The notes: generated by a model from the letters alone, not told the origin. A stretch of 43,530 nt of DNA from Candidatus Barnesiella excrementavium (GCA_019115485.1 DXDM01000013.1:1-43530), one strand, 5' to 3'. Shown: positions 7,998-16,617, counted from the stretch's first letter. Numbers and translations: made by a program.

Positions 7998-9044
7998 ATG
8001 TCTGAAAATATAACATCGGTCCTCATCATCTACACCGGTGGTACCATCGGAATGGTAGAGAACAGCCAGACGGGAAGTCTCGAACCATTTAATTTTCACC
8101 ATCTTCTCGACAAGGTTCCCGAATTGCGACAACTCGGGTTCTCCATCTCGACCGTACAGTTCGAGCCCCCCATCGACTCGTCCGAAATCGAACCCGATTC
8201 GTGGGTAAAACTGGTACATATCATTGCCGACAACTACGACCTCTTCGACGGATTTGTCGTACTGCACGGTACCGACACAATGGCCTACACGGCATCGGCC
8301 CTGAGCTTCATGCTCGAGAACCTCAACAAGCCCGTCATTCTCACCGGATCGCAACTGCCCATCGGCATGCTGCGCACCGACGGCAAAGAAAACCTCATCA
8401 CCGCCATCGAAATCGCCGCTGCCAAAAATGCCCATGGCGAACCGCTGGTACCCGAGGTGTGCATCTTCTTCGGCAACCATCTGCTGCGGGGCAACCGCAC
8501 CACCAAAGTGAGCGCCGAGAGCTTCAATGCATTTGTCTCGACCAACTACCCGCCGCTGGCCCAGGTGGGCGTACATATCCACTACGACGAGAACCAGATT
8601 GCCCGCGTCACCCGCAAACCGCTGCGGCCCCACTACCTGATGAACACCAACATCGTGGTACTGAAACTCTTCCCCGGCATCTCGGAGCAGACCGTTCGCT
8701 CCATCTTGAACATACCGGGCCTGAAAGGGGTCGTACTCGAAACCTTCGGCTCGGGCAACGCCCCGGTCAAGGAGTGGTTCCTCAACCTGCTCAAAGAGGC
8801 GGTGGACAAAGGTATCGTCATTGTCAACGTAAGCCAGTGCATGGGCGGCACCGTGCAGATGAGCCGCTACGGTACGGGCAGCAAACTCGAAAATGCCGGC
8901 GTCGTGAGCGGATATGACAGCACCACCGAGGCGGTACTCACCAAACTGATGTTCCTCTTCGGTCACAAATACCCCTCGAAGGTGGTCAAGGAGAACATGA
9001 ACTGCTCCCTCAGCGGCGAGATTACCCTCACGCTACACAACTAA
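7998..9044 (+). CDS. ansA: Type I L-asparaginase
   Basis: This 348-residue enzyme hydrolyses asparagine to aspartate and ammonia. The start is ATG 7998 (MSENITSVL); a TTG two codons upstream is unlikely. The nucleophile motif YTGGTIGM is near residue 15, and the second catalytic motif HGTDTMAYTASAL (Thr-Asp) is near residue 90. No signal peptide is visible, so it is the cytoplasmic type I form, and the length is normal. It is divergent from the threonine operon: its product, aspartate, is the substrate of ThrA. Its 5' leader is structured (see 7899-7968). Confidence 0.93.
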   Translation: MSENITSVLIIYTGGTIGMVENSQTGSLEPFNFHHLLDKVPELRQLGFSISTVQFEPPIDSSEIEPDSWVKLVHIIADNYDLFDGFVVLHGTDTMAYTASALSFMLENLNKPVILTGSQLPIGMLRTDGKENLITAIEIAAAKNAHGEPLVPEVCIFFGNHLLRGNRTTKVSAESFNAFVSTNYPPLAQVGVHIHYDENQIARVTRKPLRPHYLMNTNIVVLKLFPGISEQTVRSILNIPGLKGVVLETFGSGNAPVKEWFLNLLKEAVDKGIVIVNVSQCMGGTVQMSRYGTGSKLENAGVVSGYDSTTEAVLTKLMFLFGHKYPSKVVKENMNCSLSGEITLTLHN

Positions 9045-9102
9045 AATTCAGGTGAATAACCAATTTATAAAGTTCATTCGTAGATAATAATATTATATTT
9101 TA

Positions 9103-9110
9103 TAACTTTG
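9103..9110 (+). promoter_or_regulatory. Candidate -7 element for the MBOAT gene
   Basis: TAACTTTG at 9103-9110 fits the -7 consensus. The best upstream partner (TTCG at 9077) is weak. If used, the 5' leader is about 165 bases of AT-rich sequence in which I see no other feature. Confidence 0.35.
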
Positions 9111-9285
9111 CATCGTTTTTGGTGTCTTAAAAATAATAAGAAGCACAATTTTATTTTTCTAAATTACATATAGGGGAATCAACAACAATAACCTATTGGA
9201 AAAATAAAAGGATATATTCCCTTCTGCTTCTTTTTAATGTAATATGTCTCCATGGGGAATTAAGGAGACTCAAAAAAGATGAAAA

Positions 9286-10725
9286 GTGTTATTTAACTCT
9301 TTTGAATTTTTAATTTTTCTTCCATCGGTCTTTCTATTATACTGGTTCGTTTTCAAACCTCTCAAATGGCAAAATCTATTTATTGTCATTGTCAGCTACA
9401 TCTTCTATGGCTGGTGGGACTGGCGATTTCTTATCCTAATAGCTTTTACCTCGGCATATAGCTTTTATAGCGGATTATTCATTGAAAAATATTTGGCAAA
9501 TAGGAAAAAGCAAAAATGGATTTGCGCTTCGAGTATCATTATCAACCTCCTGATTCTCGGAGTATTTAAATACTACAATTTCTTTAAAGAAAATGTCGAA
9601 CGCCTTTTTTCTATCTTCGGTATTCAGCTAGACTGGGTTACCCTTGACATTCTTCTTCCAGTCGGTATTAGCTTCTATACTTTCCAAGCCCTCAGTTATA
9701 CCATTGATGTATATAAAAACAAATTAAAACCCACCCACGATATTGTAGCATTCTTTGCTTTTATCAGCTTCTTTCCTCAATTAGTTGCCGGACCTATTGA
9801 AAGAGCGACCAATCTATTACCTCAATTCTACAAATCACGTCAATTTGATTATGCAAAAGCAGTAGATGGTCTACGACAAATTTTATGGGGTCTCTTTAAA
9901 AAAATGGTTGTTGCCGATAACTGCGCATTATATGCCAATCGCGTATTTGCCGACTATACAGCAGCCGACGGACCAACTCTATTATTGGGGGCTTTATTTT
10001 TCACATTTCAAATTTACGGAGATTTCTCCGGCTATTCCGATATTGCCATCGGTACAGCCAGACTTTTTGGATTCTCTTTAATGCGAAATTTCAATTTCCC
10101 CTATTTCTCTCGCGATATTGCTGAATTTTGGAGACGCTGGCACATATCGTTGACAACCTGGTTTAGAGATTATATCTATATTCCACTCGGAGGCAGCAGA
10201 GAAGGTAAATGGAAAAGCATACGAAATACCTTTATTATTTTTCTCGTGAGTGGCTTCTGGCATGGCGCCAATTGGACCTTTATTACATGGGGATTATTTC
10301 ATGCTGTCCTGTTTCTCCCTCTACTTCTTAGAGGTAGGAACAGAAAATACCTTAATGTCGTAGCTCAGGGGAAATACCTCCCCTCTCTCAAAGAACTTAT
10401 TCAAATGACAGTCACATTCCTGCTGGTTGTCATAGGCTGGATTATTTTCCGAGCCGAGACGGTAACCGATGCTTGGAATTACATCTATCAGATTTTTGCC
10501 CACTGGCAATGGGTACTCCCGGAGATACACAAAAAAGCGGCTTTATCAATAGTTATTCTACTGTTTGTAGAATGGATTCAACGGGAAAAACAACATGGAC
10601 TACAACTTGATGGTTCTGGATTACTGAAATTCCGATTGGTCAGATGGGGAATCTATATTATCCTTATCACTTTAATTATACAAATATCGGGAATGCAAGC
10701 CGATTTCATTTATTTCCAATTTTAA
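9286..10725 (+). CDS. MBOAT-family membrane O-acyltransferase
   Basis: This 479-residue polytopic membrane protein is related to AlgI, PatA and DltB, which move acyl (often acetyl) groups to extracytoplasmic polysaccharides. Start is GTG 9286 (MLFNSFEFL, the usual N-terminus of the family); a nearby ATG at 9280 is out of frame and stops after five codons. Conserved MBOAT features are FWRRWHISLTTWFRDY with H286, and SGFWHGANW with H326, the invariant active-site histidine. It is followed 8 bases later by an SGNH-like partner, the usual two-component acetylation layout. Base composition is far more AT-rich than the neighbours on both sides, suggesting acquisition by transfer. The acceptor glycan is unknown. 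Confidence 0.9.
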   Translation: MLFNSFEFLIFLPSVFLLYWFVFKPLKWQNLFIVIVSYIFYGWWDWRFLILIAFTSAYSFYSGLFIEKYLANRKKQKWICASSIIINLLILGVFKYYNFFKENVERLFSIFGIQLDWVTLDILLPVGISFYTFQALSYTIDVYKNKLKPTHDIVAFFAFISFFPQLVAGPIERATNLLPQFYKSRQFDYAKAVDGLRQILWGLFKKMVVADNCALYANRVFADYTAADGPTLLLGALFFTFQIYGDFSGYSDIAIGTARLFGFSLMRNFNFPYFSRDIAEFWRRWHISLTTWFRDYIYIPLGGSREGKWKSIRNTFIIFLVSGFWHGANWTFITWGLFHAVLFLPLLLRGRNRKYLNVVAQGKYLPSLKELIQMTVTFLLVVIGWIIFRAETVTDAWNYIYQIFAHWQWVLPEIHKKAALSIVILLFVEWIQREKQHGLQLDGSGLLKFRLVRWGIYIILITLIIQISGMQADFIYFQF

Positions 10726-10733
10726 ATCGATGA

Positions 10734-11606
10734 ATGATGAAAAAGTTTTTAATCCGATCGTTGCTATTTCTATTTACAGTTGTTGGCATCTACTCTATTT
10801 TCATCATTAGATTTGTCTACTTATCAAACAAAGTCTCTTTTGAAATAGAACCCGACAAAAACATTTTAGTCTTAGGCGATTCCCAAGGTCAATTTTGCAT
10901 TAGTGATACTATCACGGGCAACACATACAACTTATGTAGATTTGGAGAAGGCTATCTTCCCAATTATCTAAAACTGAAAAAGGTACTTAATTCGCCCAAT
11001 CAAATAGATACACTACTTCTTATATTTACGCCACTCAAAACAGATAAGAATGCCGACAAAACTGATTTTAGTCCCGAAACAGTTAAACACACATTGGGAA
11101 AATACTATCCATTTTTCACAAAAGAGGAAATAAAACTATTCCCGATTCCTTATATCTTACAAGGTGTTCTACGATCGGTTACTTATACCGATATCTCATT
11201 CCGCAGTTTTGGCTCATCTGGAATGCTCTACGGGAATCATATTGATACTGTAATAAAAAAACAGGCAAAAAAGGATAATACAAATGAAACTGTTTATGGG
11301 AACAAAGTGGAACTAGACTATTTGGATAAAATCATAAATCTTTGCAACCACCATCGTATTCAAGTTATATTATTCTCGCCTCCTATCTATCAAGCTGAGA
11401 AATTCTATGATATGGATAACTTTTATGAAATTTATCATCAAAGATATTCCAATATACCTCTTTGCGATATGACAGAGATAGCGTTCCCCGATAGTTGTAT
11501 GGCCGACATAAATCACTTAAATATACATGGAACTCGTCGTATAAGCCATGAAATTAAAAATTTAGGATTACAAAATTTTATCTCTAAATATCCTCCTGCT
11601 CAATAA
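10734..11606 (+). CDS. Membrane-anchored SGNH-like protein, probable partner of the MBOAT acyltransferase
   Basis: The 290-residue protein has an N-terminal membrane anchor (about residues 4-28) and an extracytoplasmic domain. I see weak but correctly placed SGNH-hydrolase blocks: VLGDSQG with S50 in block I, and DINHLN with D258 and H261 at the C-terminus. MBOAT proteins such as AlgI and PatA work with an SGNH-type protein (AlgJ/AlgX, PatB) that completes acyl transfer to the glycan. The 8-base spacing to the MBOAT gene supports that pairing. ATG 10734 and ATG 10737 are equivalent starts. It shares the AT-rich composition of its partner and converges on the DUF1648 gene with an 8-base gap. 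Overall homology is not recognised beyond these motifs. Confidence 0.6.
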   Translation: MMKKFLIRSLLFLFTVVGIYSIFIIRFVYLSNKVSFEIEPDKNILVLGDSQGQFCISDTITGNTYNLCRFGEGYLPNYLKLKKVLNSPNQIDTLLLIFTPLKTDKNADKTDFSPETVKHTLGKYYPFFTKEEIKLFPIPYILQGVLRSVTYTDISFRSFGSSGMLYGNHIDTVIKKQAKKDNTNETVYGNKVELDYLDKIINLCNHHRIQVILFSPPIYQAEKFYDMDNFYEIYHQRYSNIPLCDMTEIAFPDSCMADINHLNIHGTRRISHEIKNLGLQNFISKYPPAQ

Positions 11607-11614
11607 TCTTCGCT

Positions 11615-12061
11615 TCACCTCTCTTTACCCATCTGCGACCAGCCGGCCACGATGATGAGAAGAATCGCCAAAGCAAAAATCAGAATCAGAAAGAGGCTAA
11701 CAGCCACCATCTGTGCCACCCCCATTGTAATATACAGGAAGAGACACATGACCAGAGTCTTGATGCGGCCAACGATATGCGACATCTGGCGATAGACCTG
11801 CTCCCGGTTCGCGTCGGTTATCTCGACCGGATAGTTGCACCACCTGGGGTGACGCTGCAACCAGGTGAGCAGCCCATACAGTGCCAAGGCTATCGCAGGC
11901 AACAGGAGTGCGGTCGAGGCTGCGCCCCAACGATCCACTTCGCCCTGGGCGTTAAAGTGCAGGGGCACTTCGGCCCGGTTGTCGAACTGTATCCACACAC
12001 CTACAACCCATGCGGCGAGCAGGAAAAACAGCGCCGGCACTTCACTCCAAAATCGTTTCAT
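11615..12061 (-). CDS. DUF1648 (SdpI-like) membrane protein
   Basis: The 148-residue membrane protein has about four transmembrane segments. The segment between helices 1 and 2 (VPLHFNAQGEVDRWG) is the hallmark of DUF1648, found in SdpI-type immunity proteins and related membrane proteins of unknown function. Start ATG 12061 (MKRFWSEVP) is chosen over an in-frame TTG two codons upstream. It begins 27 bases after apbE on the same strand and is the last gene of the mntP-apbE-DUF1648 unit. Function is not known. Confidence 0.7.
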   Translation of the reverse strand: MKRFWSEVPALFFLLAAWVVGVWIQFDNRAEVPLHFNAQGEVDRWGAASTALLLPAIALALYGLLTWLQRHPRWCNYPVEITDANREQVYRQMSHIVGRIKTLVMCLFLYITMGVAQMVAVSLFLILIFALAILLIIVAGWSQMGKER

Positions 12062-12088
12062 GATCAATCGTTTATTATCCGGGTTATC

Positions 12089-13114
12089 TTACTTTTTCAA
12101 CATCAGCTTCTGCATGCCGGGAGTTACCCAGCAGTCAATGCGCGCCGTATCGGTAGGGTTCTGGTAGAGGAAGAGCGCCTCTACCCCCGGCAGCGAATCG
12201 ACCAATGCCCGGCTGCGTTCGAGTCCCATCACCATGAAGGCCGTGGCATAGGCGTCGGCCGTCATACAGTCGGGGGCCAACACGGTGGCACTCAGCAGCG
12301 AATGTTGCACGGGATAGCCCGTCACCGGGTCGATGGTGTGGGCAATGCGTTTGCCGTCGACCACACGGTAGTTGCGGTAGTTGCCCGAGGTAGCCAGTCC
12401 GCCGGAGGTCATCTGCAACACCTCTTCGATGGTCCCGGCCTCGCCCCCTTCAATCGTAGGGCGGTTCACCCCTACCCGCCAGGGCTTCCCTTCGGGATTG
12501 CGACCGCGCACCACCATCTCGCCACCGATTTCGACCATGTAGTCGTCGATACCGCGTTCGGTGAGCAGCTGCCCTATCACGTCGCAGGCATACCCTTTGG
12601 CTATGGCCGAGAAGTTGAGGGTCACCAGCGAGTCGCTCTTGACCACCCGATGGTTGTCGAGCGAGAGCTTGTTCATACCCACATGGGCCAGCAGACTGTC
12701 GACCTGCGTCGAGTCGGGAAATATCCCCTGCTTGAAGCCGAATCCCCAGGCATTGACCAGCGGCGACACCGTGGGGTCGAAGGCTCCACCCGTGCGGCGA
12801 TAGACCTGCTGCGAGGCGGTAAAGACATGCTCGAACCAGGCATCGGTCTCGACCGGTACTCCCTGATTGACCCGCGTGATGAGCGACGTGTCGTTGAAGG
12901 GCGACAGCGAACCGTCGAACCGCAGCAACTCCTGCTTGATGGCCTCGGCCAACGACTCGTCCGACCGGTAGGTGATGTGGTAGAAGGTACCGAAAATAAG
13001 CCCCTCGTCATACTGATAGGTATTACGGTCGCAACGGCGCACCGTGCTGACCACCAGAAAGACTATCAAAAACAAAACTATGGCTACCCACGAACGGGCA
13101 TATCGTCTATCCAT
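12089..13114 (-). CDS. apbE: FAD:protein FMN transferase
   Basis: The 341-residue ApbE-family enzyme attaches FMN from FAD to a threonine or serine of target flavoproteins outside the cytoplasm. It has an N-terminal membrane anchor (about 8-26), then the family motifs GTFYHITY, FDPTVSPLVNAWGFG, FSAIAKGYACD, MVEIGGEMVVRG and HTIDPVTGYPV. The metal-binding acidic/Thr region DCMTADAYATAFMVMG is also present. Length is normal. It starts 9 bases after the mntP stop. No obvious flavinylated partner (RnfG, NqrB/NqrC, FMN-bind protein) is nearby, so its client must be encoded elsewhere. Confidence 0.93.
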   Translation of the reverse strand: MDRRYARSWVAIVLFLIVFLVVSTVRRCDRNTYQYDEGLIFGTFYHITYRSDESLAEAIKQELLRFDGSLSPFNDTSLITRVNQGVPVETDAWFEHVFTASQQVYRRTGGAFDPTVSPLVNAWGFGFKQGIFPDSTQVDSLLAHVGMNKLSLDNHRVVKSDSLVTLNFSAIAKGYACDVIGQLLTERGIDDYMVEIGGEMVVRGRNPEGKPWRVGVNRPTIEGGEAGTIEEVLQMTSGGLATSGNYRNYRVVDGKRIAHTIDPVTGYPVQHSLLSATVLAPDCMTADAYATAFMVMGLERSRALVDSLPGVEALFLYQNPTDTARIDCWVTPGMQKLMLKK

Positions 13115-13123
13115 AACCGACTC

Positions 13124-13690
13124 CTAAAAATAGATATGTTCCAACAGAATTTTTACCCCGAGACCAATGAGAATCACCCCACCCAGCACCTCGGCATAGC
13201 TGTGTATGTGGCGACCGAACTGACGGCCCACCCACAGTCCGGCTACCGAGAATACAAAAGTGACACCGGCAATGACAATCGTGGGGAGTACCATCGACAG
13301 GTTGAGGAAGGCAAACGAGATGCCCACCGCCAGCGCATCAATGCTCGTAGCCAGCGACAGCCCCACGAGCGTGCGCGTGTCCGAAGGGTCCATGCAGCAA
13401 GGCTCTTCCTCGTTTTTGCGAGGCCAGCCCTCCCAAATCATCTTCGCCCCCAGGAAGAGCAATACCCCGAAGGCTACCCAATGGTCATAATCCTCGATAT
13501 AGCTCTTGAACCCGATACCCAGCGACCAGCCGATAAGCGGCATGCCCCCCTGAAACAGCGCCATGAAACAGGCTATCTTCAAGACACGCCTCCACTTAAA
13601 GGGCTTCAACAACACGCCCGAAGTCAGCGACACCGCGAAGCTGTCCATACACAGCCCCACGGCCAAAACAAAAAGTGCTAATAGCGACAC
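13124..13690 (-). CDS. mntP: Putative manganese efflux pump MntP
   Basis: This 188-residue, six-helix inner-membrane protein is of the MntP/YebN family, which exports Mn(II). Two internal-repeat signatures are visible: GLCMDSFAVSLTSG in helix 1 and ATSIDALAVGISFA in helix 4, whose acidic residues are important for transport. The start is GTG 13690 (MSLLALFVLAVG); the next in-frame ATG would delete the first helix. A consensus promoter lies about 27 bases upstream, leaving no room for a yybP-ykoY manganese riboswitch, and I see none. It is the first gene of a three-gene unit with apbE and DUF1648. Confidence 0.88.
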   Translation of the reverse strand: MSLLALFVLAVGLCMDSFAVSLTSGVLLKPFKWRRVLKIACFMALFQGGMPLIGWSLGIGFKSYIEDYDHWVAFGVLLFLGAKMIWEGWPRKNEEEPCCMDPSDTRTLVGLSLATSIDALAVGISFAFLNLSMVLPTIVIAGVTFVFSVAGLWVGRQFGRHIHSYAEVLGGVILIGLGVKILLEHIYF

Positions 13691-13716
13691 AAGTTATTCA
13701 GATTATTGTTTTCCTG

Positions 13717-13746
13717 CAAAGGTACAAAAGTTCCCGACTCGCCCAA
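13717..13746 (-). promoter_or_regulatory. Promoter of the mntP-apbE-DUF1648 unit
   Basis: On the minus strand TTGG (13746-13743) is followed after 18 bases by TACCTTTG (13724-13717), a good Bacteroidota promoter. The start point would be about 20 bases upstream of the GTG start codon. Confidence 0.6.
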
Positions 13747-14068
13747 CACTCCCGCCGGGACAAATTGCACAAACAAAAGCGGGGGAATCGCAGCTGTCGG
13801 CAGTTACGGTTCCTCCGCTATCACACACATAACACAGTATATATAGAAAACACCTCACGGTGCGGAATGGTTCACAAGAGCGGGGAGGAGGCCCGGCGGG
13901 CACCGGGAGAGCATCGTTTGTATCCCTAAAACAAGCCCCCTCCCGTTTTGTTTGCCGGTTAGGATTATTTTTCACTTTTCCTACCACGTCGCACTCTCTA
14001 CGGAGGACGAGCCTTTTTCTCCGGCGGTACAACTCTCCCTATTCAGCCGGACGTGTAGTCACATACAG
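13747..14068. other. Intergenic stretch without recognised feature
   Basis: Apart from the mntP promoter at its left edge and the hairpin that follows it, I see no gene, repeat or RNA in this stretch. Confidence 0.5.
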
Positions 14069-14103
14069 CAGAGGGGTATCCCCATGCGGTGGATACCCCT
14101 CTG
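14069..14103 (-). terminator. Strong hairpin downstream of the sigma-factor operon
   Basis: A perfect 13-bp stem (cagaggggtatcc with its complement) encloses a 9-base loop, 50 bases past the last stop codon of the minus-strand operon. The minus-strand tail is not U-rich. Confidence 0.6.
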
Positions 14104-14154
14104 TTACTTCTTTATCATTACCTCCTTCGGCTTGAAGTGGAGTCGGGACAAACC

Positions 14155-14655
14155 TTACTTGTGTCCCCGCCCCTTGTGCTGGCCGTTCTTCCCTCCCTGC
14201 CATTTCATCATGGCGCGCGGGAACTTCATCTGGGCATTCTTGAACTTGAAGAGTTTCTCGCTCGACAGGAAGGTCTTGAACTTGTCGTAATACTCGCGGT
14301 CGAGTTGGGCCATCTTCTCGTCTTTCTCGAGCAGGGCCTGAGCCGCCTTTTCATACTCGGTATCCGACACGGGGCTCTTCGAACGGGCTACTCTGCGCGC
14401 AAAGTCGCGAGCCTCCTTGTCGATTTTCCATTTCTTGGCTTCCAGCTCTTCATAGAGGGTGAAGAACTGCTGTGCCTCCTGGTCGGTAAGACCTATCTGT
14501 TTCTGCATATAGTCGCGGCGGAACTGGCAGAACTGCTCAAACTTTGCCTTGCGCTGCTGACTGTCGGCATCTTTCTGTTGCTGTGCCGAAATCGACATCG
14601 GCAAACCGAGAAACAGGATTACCGACCATACTAAAATTGCTCTTTTCATAATCAT
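14155..14655 (-). CDS. Spy/CpxP-like periplasmic protein
   Basis: The 166-residue exported protein has a signal peptide cleaved after SISA, followed by a highly charged, helix-rich mature domain. The segment KQIGLTDQEAQQFFTLYEEL resembles the LTxxQ motif region of Spy/CpxP/heavy-metal-sensor proteins. The C-terminus is basic (GGKNGQHKGRGHK). Such proteins often act as periplasmic chaperones or stress sensors. It is the third gene of a unit with an ECF sigma factor and a putative anti-sigma factor, which suggests an envelope-stress role. Starts at 14655 and 14649 are both plausible. Confidence 0.6.
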   Translation of the reverse strand: MIMKRAILVWSVILFLGLPMSISAQQQKDADSQQRKAKFEQFCQFRRDYMQKQIGLTDQEAQQFFTLYEELEAKKWKIDKEARDFARRVARSKSPVSDTEYEKAAQALLEKDEKMAQLDREYYDKFKTFLSSEKLFKFKNAQMKFPRAMMKWQGGKNGQHKGRGHK

Positions 14656-14661
14656 CGTTCG

Positions 14662-15030
14662 TTAATAGTCACCCTCGGTGTACAACATCTCATACGCCGT
14701 GTAATCGTCGACATAGTGGGCTATCCACTCGTCTTCCACCGAACTCTCCTCGGGAGCCGAGGCGGTCATCTCCACATCGGGCGTCGCGCCCTTCTCTACC
14801 GAGAATATCCCGGTAAACATCTTCATCATGAGCCACACGCCCGCAAACATGGCAGCCATATAAACCCACGGCCTGATTCGCAACCACAACGTAGGTTGCT
14901 CGGGCAGAGGGATTTCCCGCTCGGGCAGACGTTCTACCATCTTCTCGGTAAAATCGGCAAAGTAGCCTTCGGGCACCTTCATGCCGTGCTTGCGACCGAT
15001 TTCATCTAATAGGGGAGTCTTCTTTTCCAT
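14662..15030 (-). CDS. Putative anti-sigma factor, single-pass membrane protein
   Basis: The 122-residue protein has a cytoplasmic N-terminus with VPEGYFADFTEKMVERLP, a segment common in small Bacteroidota proteins next to ECF sigma factors. One transmembrane helix (about 50-70, WVYMAAMFAGVWLMMKMF) follows, then an acidic periplasmic tail. It lies 43 bases downstream of the ECF sigma factor and 6 bases upstream of the Spy-like gene. Topology and position suggest it tethers or regulates the sigma factor. No zinc-anti-sigma HxxxCxxC motif is present, so the assignment rests on context. Confidence 0.5.
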   Translation of the reverse strand: MEKKTPLLDEIGRKHGMKVPEGYFADFTEKMVERLPEREIPLPEQPTLWLRIRPWVYMAAMFAGVWLMMKMFTGIFSVEKGATPDVEMTASAPEESSVEDEWIAHYVDDYTAYEMLYTEGDY

Positions 15031-15073
15031 AGCTACACCTTTTGTTTGTTAGACACGAAACGGGGAGAAAGGT

Positions 15074-15625
15074 TTAAATGTGTTCGTGCAGATATTTTTC
15101 TATTTTCTGGGCGGCATGGTGATACGAGGCTTTCAAGGCCCCCACCGAGGTACCCATGATCTCCGACATCTCTTCATACTTCATCTCGTCGAAGTAGCGC
15201 ATGTTGAAGACCAGACGCTGCTTCTCGGGCAACCGCACGATGGCCTCCTGCAACAGCCGCTGGGCCCGGTCGCCGTCGAAATAGTCGTCGCTCTCGACGT
15301 TGAGCAGGAGGAAATCGTCGGCATCGTCGGCTTTGAGGTTGCGCTGTTCCCTCTCCTTGGCCAGGAAGGTGAGCGTCTCGTTCACTGCAATGCGGTAGAG
15401 CCAGGTCGAGAGTTTGGCATCGCCCCTGAAATACTCGATGCTGCCCCAGGCCTTCAAAAAGGTATTTTGCAATAAATCGTTGGCATCGTCGTGCGAAAGC
15501 ACCATCTTTCTGATTTGCCAGTACAGCGGTTGGCTGTACCGGGCCACGACCTGGGCAAAAGCCTGCCGCACCGTGGCCGGATTTTGCAGCTGCTCGACGA
15601 CAATATCTTCGTTATACTCTTGCAT
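15074..15625 (-). CDS. RNA polymerase ECF-type sigma factor
   Basis: The 183-residue sigma-70 family protein shows region 2 in the first 95 residues, including DANDLLQNTFLKAW and LSTWLYRIAVNE. Region 4 is in the C-terminal third (RLPEKQRLVFNMRYFDEMKYEEMSEI in parts, then a helix-turn-helix GTSVGALKASYHHA). There is no region 1 or 3, which defines the extracytoplasmic-function group. It heads the operon with the putative anti-sigma factor and the Spy-like protein. ECF factors usually autoregulate, but I could not identify its promoter with confidence. Confidence 0.9.
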   Translation of the reverse strand: MQEYNEDIVVEQLQNPATVRQAFAQVVARYSQPLYWQIRKMVLSHDDANDLLQNTFLKAWGSIEYFRGDAKLSTWLYRIAVNETLTFLAKEREQRNLKADDADDFLLLNVESDDYFDGDRAQRLLQEAIVRLPEKQRLVFNMRYFDEMKYEEMSEIMGTSVGALKASYHHAAQKIEKYLHEHI

Positions 15626-15718
15626 GAATCACTCTTTTGCGGGGATAAAGATACACAGAGCCAACGGTTTGTTCCTAACATATCCGGCTCTTTTTTGTTA
15701 TTTTTATTATTCAATCGC

Positions 15719-15748
15719 TTGGTCAAGACTTTTATTCCGCTACATTTG
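15719..15748 (+). promoter_or_regulatory. Promoter of the ZIP transporter gene
   Basis: TTGG (15719-15722), 18 bases, then TACATTTG (15741-15748): a good match to the Bacteroidota promoter consensus, about 45 bases before the start codon. Confidence 0.6.
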
Positions 15749-15792
15749 TCCCCCTGAACCGGGCACAAGCCCCTCACACGCTATCTCGAATT

Positions 15793-16587
15793 ATGGAAAC
15801 GAACTCGATACTGCTGGCCTTCCTGCTCACGATGATTGCCGGTCTCTCGACCGGTGTGGGGAGCCTCATCGCCTTTTTTGCCAAACGCACCAACACCAAG
15901 TTCCTCTCGGCCGCCCTGGGTTTCTCGGCGGGCGTGATGGTCTACATCTCGTTCATGGAGCTGATGCCCGAGGCCGTGGGCATGCTGGGACAGCAGATGA
16001 GCGCACGCATGTCGCACATCACCATGCTGCTGGCCTTCTTTGCCGGCACCTCGTTCATCGCCCTCATCGACTTCCTCATTCCCGAGGACGAGAATCCGCA
16101 CGAGGTGCACCGGGTGGAGGAGCTGGCCGACCGGCAACGGCTGCGTCGTACCGGCGTGATGCTGGCGCTGGCCATCAGCATACACAACTTTCCCGAGGGA
16201 CTTGCCACCTTTGCCTCGGCCCTGGGCAACCTCGACGTGGCTATCCCCATCGTCATTGCCATCGCCATTCACAACATACCCGAGGGCATCGCCGTCTCGG
16301 TGCCCATCTATCAGGCAACGGGCAGCCGCAAGAAGGCCTTCTGGTATTCATTACTCTCGGGCATGGCCGAGCCGGTGGGCGCCCTCATCGGATTCCTCTT
16401 CCTGCTCCCCTTTTGGACTCCGCTCATTCATGCCCTGCTGCTGGCCTTCGTTTCGGGAATCATGGTCTTCATCTCGTTCGACGAGCTGCTGCCCGGGGCC
16501 GAAAAGTACGGACACCACCACTACGGCATCGGCGGGGTCATCACCGGCATGGCCGTCATGGCATTCAGTCTGCTCCTCTTCCTGTAA
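15793..16587 (+). CDS. zupT: ZIP-family metal transporter ZupT
   Basis: The 264-residue inner-membrane protein has about eight transmembrane segments and takes up zinc and other divalent metals. The two metal-site motifs of the family are present in helices 4 and 5: HNFPEGLATF near residue 133 and HNIPEGIAVS near residue 160. A variable acidic/His-containing loop (PEDENPHEVHR) lies before them. Length matches E. coli ZupT. The TonB-dependent receptor gene begins 120 bases downstream on the same strand, and a palindrome lies between them. The two may handle the same metal, but this is inference. Confidence 0.93.
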   Translation: METNSILLAFLLTMIAGLSTGVGSLIAFFAKRTNTKFLSAALGFSAGVMVYISFMELMPEAVGMLGQQMSARMSHITMLLAFFAGTSFIALIDFLIPEDENPHEVHRVEELADRQRLRRTGVMLALAISIHNFPEGLATFASALGNLDVAIPIVIAIAIHNIPEGIAVSVPIYQATGSRKKAFWYSLLSGMAEPVGALIGFLFLLPFWTPLIHALLLAFVSGIMVFISFDELLPGAEKYGHHHYGIGGVITGMAVMAFSLLLFL

Positions 16588-16604
16588 CGGGGGGAAGGGA
16601 AAAA

Positions 16605-16617
16605 TCACTATTAGTGA
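16605..16617. promoter_or_regulatory. 13-bp perfect palindrome, candidate operator
   Basis: TCACTATTAGTGA reads as two perfect 6-bp arms around a central T, lying just upstream of the candidate promoter of the TonB-dependent receptor gene. Size and symmetry suit a dimeric regulator. Which one binds cannot be told from sequence. Confidence 0.4.

Noticed and set aside
13691..14154. Possible manganese riboswitch upstream of mntP
   Set aside because: The consensus promoter at 13717-13746 leaves only about 20 transcribed bases before the start codon, too few for a yybP-ykoY element, and no such fold is visible.
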